Positions 12,706 to 24,425 of a DNA stretch of 64,000 bases are shown piece after piece. The position numbers and the translations under genes are program-made. Each line of letters opens with the position of its first letter. Positions within the stretch are counted from its first letter, which is position 1. The notes beneath the pieces were generated by a model, which saw nothing but the letters and a program-made list of their open reading frames with translations, did no database searches and had not been told where the DNA came from. Source of the stretch: Hyperoplus lanceolatus (lineage: Eukaryota > Chordata > Actinopteri > Uranoscopiformes > Ammodytidae); contig CM049402.1 of the NCBI GenBank assembly GCA_026929865.2, positions 25,861,001-25,925,000 of the forward strand, in the 5' to 3' direction.

Positions 12706-14165
12706 GGAGAAAAGCCTCACTGTTGTCCATTGTGTAGATGTTTTTTTACCAGGGAGGACTGGTTAAAATAAATTATTTAACAGGATTACACATAAGCATC
12801 AATACAATATGACACAAATGCTGATTCCACCTCTCACATGTGTTATTGTGTGAATGTATTAATTTGCTCTACTTACTCAGTCCTTCACAAGGTCACTATA
12901 CCCAGTTCATACAAGCAAAGAGAAAAACACAATATGGCTCAATGGAGAATCCTATTCAATGATACATTTTTGATTTCTAAGTGAAAACATTTGACTTTGT
13001 ATTCTCTCTTTACTCCCAATTCACATATTTCCATACGAGTGATTGGCTCGGTTGACATGGAATGACTCAAGATGGGACTTCAGGAGATTTGCATGTTCAT
13101 GTTAATTTTGTAGTGAAGGAAATATACAGGTGTTTCCCATTTCCAAAATACTCCAATAAACAAGGTAACAATAAGTAGTATCAACTAAATGTACTTAAGT
13201 ATGTCCCATGTGGCTGATATATTAATATATGATAGTAAAGGTGAAGTGAGCGATGTATTTATGTTGTTAATATACGTGTTAAATTGCTCTGTAATATTCA
13301 AATTGTTATTTGTAAAGTTATTTAAATGAAAATGAGAAAAGGTAAATGTGTCTAAGGCGGAACTGCTGACAATTTAATGACATCTGAAAGTTGACAAAGA
13401 GCCTCAAACCCCCACATAGTCACAAGACACAGCAGCTGGGTACCATTGGTTGAATCTGTAACAGTGATTTGTATTGTATAATAAAACAAAGCAAAACATG
13501 TTAAATGAATGGTAAACTATTTATCTATGACATTCAGAGATCAAATAGAGTATATCGCAGTTTTACCCCTCATGGAAGCACCTTTTAAACTGGTCTTACC
13601 CTATGGTATCAGAAGTGAAAGCCAAAATACAAGATATTTAGTGATAATCATTCAAGTAAACGTAACAGTCCAAAGTGATACTCTTAAGTATTTAAGTAAA
13701 TGTGTCTCATCGGATTTTGAAAATAAAAAGCCATTTAATTTTAAGCACTGAATATTTATGCATTGAAATAACGTATCTGAATTGTTTGCCTCTGAATTTA
13801 ACTCAATACATTTTAAACAACAAATGTTCACCTTTATTTTACAATGTTCTCAAATTCAAAATCAAATATTCAATGTTAAAAAATTCAACGTGCCAAATTC
13901 AACTGCAAAATCCCATGTATGAAATTCAGAGTAAAACTTTGGGGACCCAAGGAAGAGCAATCGATCATAGATGCTAGATCGAGTTCAAACAGAGAGCGAG
14001 TGGGAATATTAGCTTGTTGCCTTGGATACCCCTGAATGATGCAGGAAGGCAAATCAGGTTTTAGCCATGTCAAACGGCAACGGAAGTAACAATGGTGCTT
14101 CGGTGAGTACAAACATGTTCTAGGGAAGAACATAATGGCTAGCCTATGCTTTTTTATATTATAAT

Positions 14166-14169
<4 letters not shown>
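12706..14169. other. Non-coding, nothing recognised
   Basis: AT-rich sequence without a supportable gene. Open frames at 13509-13751 and 13702-13977 are short and lack motifs. Confidence 0.45.

Positions 14170-14244
<75 letters not shown>
14170..14244. repeat. (AT)n microsatellite
   Basis: About 37 uninterrupted TA units. The apparent frame across it is an artefact of the repeat. Confidence 0.95.
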
Positions 14245-14246
<2 letters not shown>

Positions 14247-15071
14247 TGCATCAGTATTATATTATGATATTAATTATCTGTTTATCCTATATTTTGGGAA
14301 TAGCACCCTGGCCTATTTATTTATGTAAATAAATGTAATATGTTGACGATATAACAAGTACATGGTATGCATCCCTGGTATGTATCCTTTTCCAACAGAG
14401 ACAGGGTACAGTTCCATCCATTCTTAACACCAAATATCCTGATATTAACAGTATAGGCTTAACAAAAAAACTACACAAAGCTTGGTATTGTTGACGATCA
14501 AGTTAGGCATGGTGGGCGGCCATGCCTGTAATACACTGAAGGAAACCCTGAAATATGGTATAACGGCACTGATTATCTCTTTAATTGTGGTTTAGTTCAC
14601 ATTGTGCGCATTTTGAGTCTGCATTTGGATGCTATAAAGATGATCTATTCATTCATTCCTGGGGCGATATGCCTTACATCTGCTTTATGTTAAATTCATA
14701 ACCTCCTTTCCCTCCTCCCTTTTTCTCATGTATCCTTCCCTCATCTAACTTGTCTTTGTATCTCTGTTCTTTGCACAGGCATTGTGTCCTCTGGCAGTCT
14801 AAGCAGCTCATTGTTGTGGGGAGAATGTTTTCTCTTGAGAGCCACAGCTAGTCAAGAGTGGAATGCAAGTTAAGATTAAGTTTTTTGTATGCCTGCCAGT
14901 TGTGATGAGGGATAAGGAACAGCATGGTTTTTTTGGGACACACTGAATCAAAAATGGAAAATGTCTGATAAAAACATTTCATCACATGGTTGTAAAGGGA
15001 ATATCTATTCACAGATACAATTATTTCAATTCCCAGTGTGATGTAAGACATTGCTGAATGTATACCTGAGT
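14245..15071. other. Non-coding, nothing recognised
   Basis: No gene was supported between the AT repeat and the Tc1-like element. Confidence 0.45.
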
Positions 15072-15366
15072 TACACTCAACACAAATATAAACACTTTTG
15101 TTTTTGCTCCCATTTTTCATGAGATGGACTTAAAGATCTAAAATTCATTCCAGATACCCAATATTACCATTTCTCTCAAACATTGTTCACACATCTGTCT
15201 AAATGTGTGATAGTGAGCACTTCTGCTTTGCTGAGATAATCCATCCCACCTCACAGGTGTGCCACATCAAGATGCTGATCTGACATCATGATTAGTGCAC
15301 AGGTGTGCCTGAAACTGTCCACAATAAAAGGCCACCCTGAAATGTGCAGTTTTTTCTCATAGCAAG

Positions 15367-16817
15367 ATGCCACAAGCATTGAGGGAGCGTGCAATTGGCA
15401 TGCTTGTTATGATCCTGCTTGGGCCTCAAGCCCTTGTGTTGTTTTTCCCTTTTACCCTTGTCTATGTGCTGGTCTATTGCTGGGTTGGAGTCAGGTGTGC
15501 TGGAGTCAATCACCAGCTGTCACAGCTGCCATCATCAACTGCTCTTCATATACCCGGCCCTACCTGCCAGACACTGCCAGATTGTAGATTCTGTTTCCAC
15601 ACAGTCAGTCCTCTCTCTAAGCTAACCTGTTTGCAGCTCCGCTTTTTGCATTTTTCCTGGCTAACTCCTGTCTTTTCTGCCACAGCTCTCCCGGTCTGGC
15701 TCCAGCCCTCGCCCGCCAGCACTTCCTCCCGGACCCCTCTGCCTGCCTGCTCTAGCCTGCTCACACTCAGCTCCCTGGACTTGCCCCGTTGCTCTCTCCC
15801 TGGACCCCCATGACAGCCAGCCTCCCCCCGGATCACGGTCCTAAACCCCTGCTGGTTACTTCCAAAATAAATCTTCTTAAAACTGTTACTGTCTCCGCGC
15901 CTGTGTCCTCCTGATCCAGCCGTTACACTGCTGACAGCAGGAATGTCAACCAGATCTGTTGCTCGTGCTTTGAATGTTCATTTCTCCACCATAAGCCGTC
16001 TCCAAAGGCGTTTCAGAGAATATGGCACTACATCCAACCGGCCTCACAACCGCATACCACGTGTAACCACACCAGCCCAGGACCTCCACATCCAGCAGGT
16101 TCACCTCCAAGATCGTCTGAGACCAGCCACTGAGACAGCTGCTGAAACAATTGGTTTGCATACCGTCTCAGGGAAGCTCAACTGCATGCTCGTCGTCCTC
16201 ATCGGGGTCTTGACCTGACTCCAGCTCGTCGCCGTAACAGACTTGAGTGGGCAAATGCTCACATTCGATGGCGTCTGGCACGTTGGAGAGGTGTTCTCTT
16301 CACAGATGAATCTCGGTTTACATTGTTCAGGGCAGATGGCAGACAGCGTGTGTGGCGTTGTGTGGGTGAGCGCTTTGCTGATGTCAATGTTGTGGATCGA
16401 GTGGCCCATGGTGGTGGTGGGGTTATGGTATGGGCAGGCATCTGTTATGGGCGAAGAACACAGGTGCATTTTATTGATCGCATTTTGATTGCACAGAGAT
16501 ACCGTGATGAGATCCTGAGGCCCATTGTTGTGCTATACATCCATGAACATCCCCTCACGTTTCAGCAAGATAATGCACGGCCCCATGTTGCAAGGATCTG
16601 TACACAATTCTTGGAAGCTGAAAATGTCCCAGTTCTTGCATGGCCAGCATACTCACCGGACATGTCACCCATTGAGCATGTTTGGGATGTGCTTGACCGG
16701 CGTATACGACAGCTTGCACCACTTCCCACTAATACCCAGCAACTTTGCACAGCCATTGAAGAGGAGTGGACCAGCATTCCACAGGCCACAATTGACAATC
16801 TGATAAACTCTATGTGA
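15367..16817 (+). pseudogene. Tc1-like DD34E transposase, disrupted
   Basis: The enzyme would excise and insert the surrounding element at TA sites. The frame opens with ATG at 15367 (MPQALRERAIG) and is cut after 13 codons by the LTR at 15405. Helix-turn-helix DNA-binding sequence resumes at about 15943 (STRSVARALNVHFSTISRLQ). Near 16160 reading shifts frame, apparently from a short deletion, and resumes in the catalytic domain. The triad is visible: Asp in FTDES (16305-16307), Asp in QQDNARPH (16569-16571) and Glu in SPIEHVWD (16674-16676), with 34 residues between the last two. A TGA at 16815 follows INSM, although related transposases continue about 20 residues and the downstream bases still resemble that tail. 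Inactive as it stands. Confidence 0.93.
15405..15927 (+). mobile_element. Solo LTR inside the Tc1 transposase
   Basis: A 523-bp insertion starts TGTTATGATCC and ends CAGCCGTTACA, so it has TG...CA termini. It is flanked by ATGCT (15400-15404) and CTGCT (15928-15932), a 5-bp target duplication with one change. AATAAA at 15866-15871 lies shortly before the 3' end, as in the R region of an LTR. No internal retrotransposon sequence remains, so recombination between two LTRs probably removed it. Size and duplication suit a Ty3/Gypsy-type element. Confidence 0.83.
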
Positions 16818-16940
16818 AGAAGATGTGTTGCACTGCATGAGGCAAATGGTGGTCACACCAGATACTGACTGGTTCTGAGTCCCCATAAAGCAAAAAAAAT
16901 GCACATTTCAGAGTGGTCTTTTATTGTGGACAGTCTAAGG

Positions 16941-17781
16941 CAGGGGTTTTCAAAGTGTGAGAGAGTGAGCCCCCCCTCAGAGAACAAATTTCAGCGGAGC
17001 CCCCCCCCCCCCAATTTTTTTTTTCTAAATCCCTGTGTTTTGAAAGATCTTTTAATTATTTTACAAATTTAAACATATTTTTGAAACATTCTAAACATTG
17101 TTGTGCATTTTTAAGCACATTTTTTAATACATTAACATCTAAATCCTGTGTTTTAATCCTGCTCCCTTTAAGCATGGATAGTAGTGACTGAGTGTGCAGC
17201 GGAGTGAGAAAGATAGACAGACAGACTTGCCCAAATTATTGACTAGTTAAATGTCATTCACACATCCAGTGTTTTTTCGCTAGTGCCTCCAATGTCCTGC
17301 TGGAGGAAAATAGTAGCTAGTGGAGAACCAGACCCTCCTAGCATGGTCCGGGGGTATGCCCCCCCGGGAGATTTTTTTTAACCTTTTTAAAGTGAAATGC
17401 ATGAATCTGGTGCATTTTGAGAGGAAAATTAAGAGGCTAAATATGAGGAATTTTGTGTGAACAAATAATTTGGAGACACTGGGTCTGATGAATTAGAAGC
17501 TATTGAAGAAGGACATGGATTTTCCATAAAAATATTAATTTAGAATTAAAAAAAATTGTGCAGGGTCCTCTGGGTTGGGCTTGGCGGTCTTTTTCTTTAA
17601 CAAGACCTATTTCTCTGTAATATAATGAATGCATTTAAATGCAGTAAGAGGAACGAAGCAGAAGAACTCTTGTCCAGCTATGCCGTGATCTTAATATAAA
17701 AACACAAACTCAATTTTATTTTTTTCCCCGCATATTCATCCGCGCCCCCCCTGCCATAACCCCACAGTTTGAAAACCACTG
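16941..17781 (+). mobile_element. Non-autonomous hAT inside the Tc1 right arm
   Basis: It starts CAGGGGTTTTCAAA and ends TTTGAAAACCACTG, flanked by a perfect 8-bp duplication GTCTAAGG (16933-16940 and 17782-17789). The 841-bp interior has C-runs, a GGTCCGGGGG...CCCCCCGG module at 17345-17367 and ATCTGGTGCATTTTGAGAG, both shared with 24.3, 31.5 and 40.2 kb. There is no transposase frame. Confidence 0.93.
17345..17440 (+). repeat. Dispersed GC-palindrome module, copy 1
   Basis: GGTCCGGGGGTATGCCCCCC is followed by a T-run and a segment with GAAATGCATGAATCTGGTGC. The same order is seen at 24325, 31530 and, inverted, near 40260. Confidence 0.8.
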
Positions 17782-18030
17782 GTCTAAGGCACACCTGTGC
17801 ACTAATCATGATGTCAGATCAGGATCTTGATGTGGCACACCTGTGAGGTGGGATGGATTATCTCAGCAAAGCAGAAGTGCTCACTATCACACATTTAGAC
17901 AGATTTGTGAACAATGTTTGAGAGAAATGGTAATATTGTGTATCTGGAATGAATTTCAGATCTTTAAGTCCATCTCATGAAAAATGGGAGCAAAAACAAA
18001 AGTGTTGTGTTTATATTTTTGTTGAGTGTA

Positions 18031-19925
18031 TATGTGACCTGTTGTTTATCACAGTCCCCATGCACCAAAAATTAAATATTGCTGTCCAATGTTTATTTGT
18101 CGGGACACCAATGGCAGAAAGAAAAAAGTGTTTTTCTTTTCAAACTCAGCAAAACAGCAATCTGATTATGTCTGTATAACATAGCCAGAATATTAAATGG
18201 GGTGCATTTACAAAATGTAGTGACTTGCTTACACTTAAATTATCATCTAAGCCACATTCACATCATATGGGAAGGATGGCAGAGATTATCTTTACAACGT
18301 ATGACCATTCACATCATCTAACAATTCAACATGGTTCTATGATCGCAGAATTGGTCAACGTAACATATACCATACACGTTTGGTTGAAATACCTTGAACA
18401 ATAGACTTTACCCATGTACAGTGTGCATGCTTTTTTGGTTTTCAGGCACTGCAGCACAGTTTTCCAAGTCTTTTTAGAAGCAAAAATACTACAATGTCAA
18501 TGGTTTTGGCTCATCAGATGTGTGGATTTGCAGCATTTCTTGTTTCATGTTATTGTGAACTGGAATTCAAGGGGTTTTAGACAATTGGTCAGGCAAAACC
18601 AAAAATTAAAAGATGTCACCTTGGGCTTTATTACATTGTAATGAGAAGGCTTTCATTACTGCAGGATAGCTTATAAATTAAACAGTACATTGAAAAAAAA
18701 GTTCACAAATATATTAATCATTTCCCTCCCGTGTTGCTTTAACAGTTAAGTTTAAATTAACCTCCCGGTTAATTAAAAGAGAGCAGGTATTAGATCCTCT
18801 CGTGAAACGTATTTGACTGTGAGCAAATTACAAATTAGCATGCACCTGAATAACCGTAAATGATACAGTCAGAGGCAAACATTAAAGCATGTTTAGATTG
18901 AGTTATGATTGGAAGTATTTCCATTTTCCGCATTTCATTTAAAGTTTGGGTTTGTTTTGGGTTCAAGCTGTGATGTTAGACATGTTTTTACCTGATATGT
19001 TTATAATAAAAAGACGTCCTGCAGGCCAGGGAGAGCCAATGCAAGTCTCATGAAAGATTCTACGAAAATGTACTTTGTTTGTTTATCTACTTGTTTTACA
19101 CTCTGCATAAAGATTATGCCGCTCAAAGCAGTCATTTGACTTGAACCGACCATTGATGAGTTTTCTGTCAATTAAATAAAATTGGAAAATGTGTAAAGCC
19201 AAGACTACTTTTAATAATTAATATGATACCAAGACTGGCATTTGTTGTTCCATTCTGTCTTCCAAAGTAGTGTCCCTTACAGTTAAAGAAGCTAAAGGTG
19301 TCACCATGTTGCTAATTGTGTTTATTTCAGAGCTGCGATCTGTGATCTCTCCCCAATCCCTCTACCCTGCAGCAATTGCCTCTGCAGCCAGCAAGGGGCT
19401 TGTGACCCTGGGGACTGGCCAGCAGATGAACCTGGCATACGTGGGGAGATTCTAACAATAGTTGAGCCAAAAAGGAGGAGCGACTTTTAGAGATGATTCT
19501 CCCCAGTCATGGGCTTCTTGAAACCGAAGGTGCCACTTCAAAATGGACCAAACTGCCATATTAAGGGAGCATAAATCAATGCAACACACACGTCCTGAGA
19601 TCTGTGAATGACCTGGCTTTTAAAGATCAATAAAACACCTACTCTTGTTTGTTAATTAACTACAGATTAATGTCTTTGGAATGCTTGTGAGTTCACTTCT
19701 CCAAAGAGCAATGCAGACAATTGACTGATTGGTCCAAAAGATTGTTTAAAGTATAAAACACCAGATGACGACGGAAACCTATGCTATCAAACTGCAACCC
19801 AAACTGAGCACAGAAGCTTTTGGCTGTGAAATGTATTTTGAGGCACGTGTTTTTCATACACTTCCCAAATACTGTCCATATTTCCTAAATTGTCAATAAC
19901 GTTTAAAAGTAAACACAAATGCAAG
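18031..19925. other. Mostly unique sequence
   Basis: No transposon end is recognised. The block near 18740-18960 is AT-rich, repeat-free and has several TTAATTAA/TAAATGA cores, like a conserved non-coding element. A weak exon candidate lies at 19331-19455. Confidence 0.4.
19331..19455 (+). other. Weak terminal-exon candidate
   Basis: TGTGTTTATTTCAG, a good 3' splice acceptor, precedes a short open frame (ELRSVISPQSLYPAAIASAA...) that stops at TAA, positions 19453-19455. Composition is less AT-rich than the flanks. I do not recognise the peptide and see no upstream partner exon, so chance is quite possible. Confidence 0.2.
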
Positions 19926-19927
19926 TA

Positions 19928-20154
19928 GGGGAGAACGGAGTAAGTAGGCACACTTTTTACTCTAGTGAGAATTGCTCATCACCTAAACATATTTCAATAG
20001 TCATTCCTACATTAAATTGAAGCTTAAGGTGTTGGCTTGAAATGTGTACCCCTCACATGTTCTATCTTATTGTAATAAAGAAGAAATTAATCATCAAAGA
20101 CACCCTTACACATTGTGACAACCAACCCGTGTGACATATTACCCCGTTCTCCCC
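19928..20154. mobile_element. TA-flanked MITE, copy 3 (short)
   Basis: A 227-bp element with GGGGAGAACGGAG at one end, CCCCGTTCTCCCC at the other and TA at 19926-19927 and 20155-20156. It shares only its ends with the 1.2-kb copies near 3.6 and 8.4 kb, so it is an internally deleted or unrelated-core derivative. Confidence 0.85.
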
Positions 20155-20156
20155 TA

Positions 20157-21077
20157 CTAATGCAGCTCTGACTTTCAGTCGGTTTTCTACCTCTAAATTG
20201 TTCTGAAAAGTCCCACTTAAATTCCTGCCCCCAGGATCACAGCAGGATACATCTTCTGCAGAAACTGGTTGAATTAGCAGTAAACAATAAAAAGCATCAG
20301 CTCCAGCTCACTAATGACTACCCATGATCCTCCTCTCCTTCCTGCACATATTCCACCAGGGAGAGAGAGAAAGAGAGAATGTGATATCGGGTGTGCCTGA
20401 AGTTTCCTCCTTACACTTATTGCTTTTCCTGCTGAAGACAATATTATTATCTCCAGCTGCAGGCCGCAAAGCACACAACTTGTAAATAATAAACCAAGCT
20501 GGACAGAAGCCTGTGAGGCCACTGCTAATCCTGGTATTATTCCACTTTTATTGTTGCTATTTGCTCATTATTCCTCATCTCCTCTGGCTGAAGACAGCAA
20601 GTTAAATTATTTTCACTCCATTGTTTTGCCTCTGCCACAGAAGCCAAATTAACATTGAGGAGAGGCAACATTTAAACACGCCTTTATGTCTTTTCAGCCC
20701 TCTTTTCCCCACTCTTGACCCCTTTTAAAGCCCACAAGGCATTGCAAACTGTCACTGTGGGTGTTCGTTAATGCTCTATGTACCAAATGTAATTCTGAAT
20801 AATGTTTTTTATTACATTTTAATTTGCAATGTCCTCCCCATTCAGGGTGAGTCAGGAAAAACGGTAGGTGGTAATCTCCAGATTCAGACTATAACCCTGT
20901 TGGGTCCTCCCGTGGATGTTTTGGGAGAATGAGATCTACACAAAGTAAACCGGATTGATGTTTTACTCAAAATCCAATTTGAGCAGTTATAATCAGCTGT
21001 CTTATGGTGGTGCTTGAGAGAATAGCAGTGTTTTGTATTTGCTGAGAAGGGAAGCGTTTCACCCAGGTTTGACTAGG
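20157..21077. other. Unique segment, possible regulatory block
   Basis: No gene is recognised. Bases 20200-20720 are repeat-free, with blocks such as AGTTAAATTATTTTCACTCC and CCAAATTAACATTGAGG that resemble conserved non-coding DNA. Homology was not tested. Confidence 0.35.
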
Positions 21078-21951
21078 TATACCAGGGTTCCCGCGGATCC
21101 TTAAAAAGTCTTAAATTCATAAATCTAAAAATAAGGCCTTAATTAGCATTAAAAAGTCTTAAATCCATCTTTCAATGGTCTTAAAAATGTTAACACATGG
21201 TAAGTAGGATTTAATTATTGTAATTGGTCTCAAATCTAAAAATAATAGGTAACATTTAATTTTTTTTAAATAAATTGCCGAATAGTTTAATGTCGCACAA
21301 TCACGAGAGCGGAACCAACAAAACATTTGTTTGCGGCCGTGACTCAGAGCAGACGCATGTCGTTCAGGTAGCAGTAGCAGCATGAGTAGCAGTGTGCCCG
21401 CATCATGGGTAAATTCAACGAAATTTGGCTATCCAACGAGGATTTTTCTGCCTGGCTGAAACCGGTACCCGGTCATTTATACGAGGCACGGTGTACATGC
21501 ACAAACACAAAGCCTCAAAATCAAGCGGTCAACAAACGCCAGGTATTTCCCTGTTCTGTTCTACTCTAGTTTCTACCGTGCCTCCACCCCCATCTCCGAT
21601 ATCAACAACCGGGACAGCAGCACCAAATCTCCAGACAATGTTCGGTTGCACGCGTACTAGGGATAAGCCCGAATCCGAACATGTAGAGGCTATTCGGAAA
21701 AGCACGGATAATGAGATTGATCCGAATATTTTTACTTCCCAAATAGTCTCGCTATATTCGGGGAAAAATATGTAGGCTATTTATTAAGCGCTAAATTGAC
21801 GCAGCGCGTGCTGCCTTAGTGGCACCGATCAGCTGTTCATCTCCGCTGCCGTGGCGGAGAGGAGAAAAACTGGCTGCATTTATGCATGGCTCCGTGACCC
21901 GCGGTCTCTATCCACTTCGCTGGAATTTTCTGCAGCCCGTGTCACCCATGG

Positions 21952-22800
21952 ACATATAAAGAAATGGACACCGTATTGAAACATGGCACCAATTCATTCC
22001 TATGAAAGCTGCTCATTGGCGCAAAGAAGCAACAAGGAAGCGGCCATACTGCTCTCATGTGAGCCAGGCACGCCTTTTCGTATGACGTAGCGGCACCATG
22101 GACCTATCATGAAAGAGGGGGCGGCAACCGGGCGGCAAGCATAGCGGACTGGTAGCGGATGTAGAATCATTCTTGTTCTGTAGCATTGTAAGCTAAAGGT
22201 TTTAGCCTTTAGCAAGCACAGTTTCTATAAGTCACTAACCCCCCCGATGATTCGCTATATATGATATTTATATTACACTCCGTTTTTGGAAAGTAATATA
22301 GTGGTTAACAATTCCTCTGTCATCTGGTCAACAATTGTTAGCTAATGAAAGCTAAACCTAGCGCTGTTTTGATAGCGTGTGTTACATCTTTATAGGTCCA
22401 TGGTGCTTAAGTTAACTATTGAAATCAACAAATATTCAAATGCTGTGAGCTTTTTAAAGTTTACTTATAAGACTAATGTTGAAGCTGTGAACGCAATTGC
22501 CTAATCAGAATGAGTCAGAATTATATTATTGTAGTGCTTTTACATAATTCACCTATGGAACTGAAGTTCTGGAACCCGGGGGACTGTTATGACTGGGGGA
22601 ATTTTCTGTTTTGTCTAGCTGGTGTTTTGAGACGGGAGTTGACTGTCTGCTCCGTTGTTGTTACTCGACAAGTGTATTAATGTCATTAAAGCAGTTAGCT
22701 CCGTCTTTTGACACTCCGCCTCCGACTCCCGTCTTTGCACGCCACAATATTTATTTTATTTTCCTACCGTAAGCATTTTTGGTATATTAAAAATCACACA
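21952..22800 (+). repeat. Dispersed CATGGACCTATAAAG repeat, copy A
   Basis: Collinear with 63076-63740 over several conserved blocks, for example ATTCATTCCTATGAAAGCTG, CCCCGATGATTC, GCTTTTTAAAGTTTA and GCAATTGCCTAATCAGAATG. Variants of CATGGACCTATAAAG occur at 21952, 22096, inverted at about 22390 and at 22989. Compared with copy B it carries an extra 0.2 kb at 22530-22747. The element class is unknown. Confidence 0.75.
22530..22747. mobile_element. Small insertion, LTR-like termini
   Basis: Present in repeat copy A but missing from copy B. It could start TGTAGTGC and ends GCACGCCACA, so TG...CA is possible, with ATATT-like sequence on both sides. The duplication is imperfect and no primer-binding or polypurine tract can be judged. 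Other explanations, such as a deletion in copy B, remain open. Confidence 0.3.
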
Positions 22801-24254
22801 AGCTGAGAGTTGAGCTCACGCGACTAACAGCTGAACCAGTCTACAAATCCCTCGGCGACTGTAAGTGTTAAAAAGTCACCAAAATGCCTAAAATCATCAA
22901 CGTCCTTCATGTTAAGTAAGAGGAAAAACCTCAGACACGAGAAGTTAATGGAGCAGTGCACTGAGCGAGTCATGGGTCATGGACTCATGGACCTATAAAG
23001 AAACACTGAGCCCTTTCGGAGACCGGGCCGAAAACCGAAACATTTGTTTCACTACGACTCTGTTCAGCTGCCCACGGCTGCCCACTCCCTCCTACTCCCT
23101 CGAAAACCAACTGAAAGCCGTTAAAAGCCGTTGGGCTAATAAAACGCATGAGGTGGCGTTTTGAAATGAAAAAACTTCAGTTTTAGTAGTAAATGGTCTA
23201 AAGATATATATAAGCCTATGATTGATATCCAGAAAAATTTTGCGGAGACACAATCTTGTTCGCCGCTTCTATTGTGTGGACGGGGGAAATCTGCCTCTAG
23301 GCTCATGGGAAAATAAGCTCCCATTCACAGCATGCAGTACCAATGGGTTGGCCACTAGTCCATGCTGGCTGCTCGGAGAAGGCACAATCCTGTGGGCCTG
23401 GTGTCACCGTCAGCCCTTCCTGCCTTTCATTTATTTCAAACCTCTGAACGTGGACCACGTCTCTCTAGTAGCAGGCAGCGGGCTGTATAATGCCATTAAA
23501 TAGACAAAATCGATCTTTAAATATTCGATATGTGACGCTTCGCCTGTTTAGTTCATACAACCTGTTTATAACTAAGAGATAAGCTGAAAAAACTATCATC
23601 TTTGTGCGTTGATCACTTGTAGAGCACTAAACGCTGTTTCCTGATCCAAAGTAATTATTCATTGAACCAAGTTAGAAAAAAAAGGGAGAGATTGAGTGAG
23701 AGAGTAGAGGGAAATAAATTGGGCAACATAGATCGATTAGATCTCGGATCGATATATCATAACACTTTGTCGAGTTAAAAATAAAATGGGAGAAAGACAT
23801 GAAAAAATAAAACGAACAGATTTAATTACTGTGATGTAATTCTGTTCTGTTTCAGATTCTGAATGTTCAATGTCCCCCAGTCAAAGGGCTAGTGGGGCTC
23901 AGACAGTTAATTATTTAATTATATGCCAATATTAAATCAATTTGATCCACTGAAGGGACAATAGTTAAAAAAAAAATAATAATAATTCAGACATAAGCCC
24001 CGGCCATTTCCAGCTTCATATCCGAATACAGATACATACAGATTATTTTGTTGGTTGAACAGATACGGATCATGACGTCTACGCTGAAAGCAGAGTTACT
24101 GTGGTGTCTGAACACCGAGACAATACCTTTTTCCTTTTCTGTTGATTGCGTTGTTGGTCTTAAATTTAACTTGCATTAAGCTGTAGGAACCATGTATACC
24201 CCTCTGATATGAGGATTGACTGTGACAAAGCCAGGGGGCAAAGGCAGTTGTTCG

Positions 24255-24425
24255 CTTCAGTGCTCAGTGTTTCCCCGCAGGATTTTTTTCAGCAGGGGTG
24301 CTGTGGTCCCCGAACCCTCTAGGGGGGTCCGGGGGCATGCCCCCCCGGCCGATTTTTTTTGTACCCTTTACATTGAAATGCACGAATCTGGTGCAATTTG
24401 AGAGAATATGCACTTAAATCCTATT
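24255..24425 (+). repeat. hAT-derived fragment with GC-palindrome module, copy 2
   Basis: CAGTGTTTCCCCGCAGGATT begins a fragment containing GGTCCGGGGGCATGCCCCCC and then GAAATGCACGAATCTGGTGC. This order is the same as at 17345. The right end is not defined. Confidence 0.7.

Larger units (their letters stand above)
15074..18028 (+). mobile_element. Tc1-like transposon with two nested insertions
   Basis: The ends are CACTCAACA... and ...TGTTGAGTG-like, flanked by the TA target at 15072-15073 and 18029-18030. The inverted repeats are long, near 270-290 bp: the left one runs from 15074 to about 15350, and the right one is interrupted by a hAT. Removing the solo LTR and the hAT with their duplications leaves about 1.58 kb, the usual size of a complete Tc1-like element. 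The arms remain similar, so the element is not very old, but the transposase is broken. Confidence 0.93.
21659..24080. mobile_element. Composite insertion inside hAT copy 1
   Basis: It interrupts hAT copy 1 between the codons for GCT and the LKAELLWC stretch. It begins TAGGGATAAGCCCGAATCCG and ends near a CATATCCGAATACAG...ACGGATCATGACG stretch, so CGAATCCG/ATCCGAAT words occur at both ends. It contains the dispersed repeat at 21952-22800 and CATGGACCTAT motifs at 22096 and 22989. No intact gene is present. The exact duplication was not found. Confidence 0.5.
21405..24120 (+). pseudogene. hAT transposase remnant, copy 1, split
   Basis: An N-terminal frame starts at 21405 (MGKFNEIWLSNEDFSAWL), resembling hAT transposases that begin MGK.KFN..WL and carry a BED-like zinc finger; CTCTNT-type cysteines follow. 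It runs to about 21650 with frame breaks. After the insertion, sequence encoding LKAELLWCLNT resumes at 24085-24115 and matches the corresponding stretch of the copy at 27389-27424. The catalytic domain is absent. Not functional. Confidence 0.7.
21083..24194 (+). mobile_element. hAT element with 5-bp duplication, copy 1
   Basis: The left end CAGGGTTCCCGCGGATCC and the right end GCTGTAGGAACCATG are imperfect inverted repeats. They are flanked by TATAC at 21078-21082 and 24195-24199. The same ends with CTCTA duplications define the copy at 26796. The coding part is cut at about 21659 and resumes near 24085; about 2.4 kb of unrelated repeats lies between. Confidence 0.8.

Noticed and set aside
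14146..14328. 60-codon open frame
   Set aside because: Artefact of the (AT)n repeat.
15367..15813. 148-codon open frame
   Set aside because: Only its first 13 codons are Tc1 transposase; the rest is reading through the solo LTR.
16101..16469. 122-codon minus-strand frame
   Set aside because: It is antisense to the Tc1 transposase and shows no motifs of its own.
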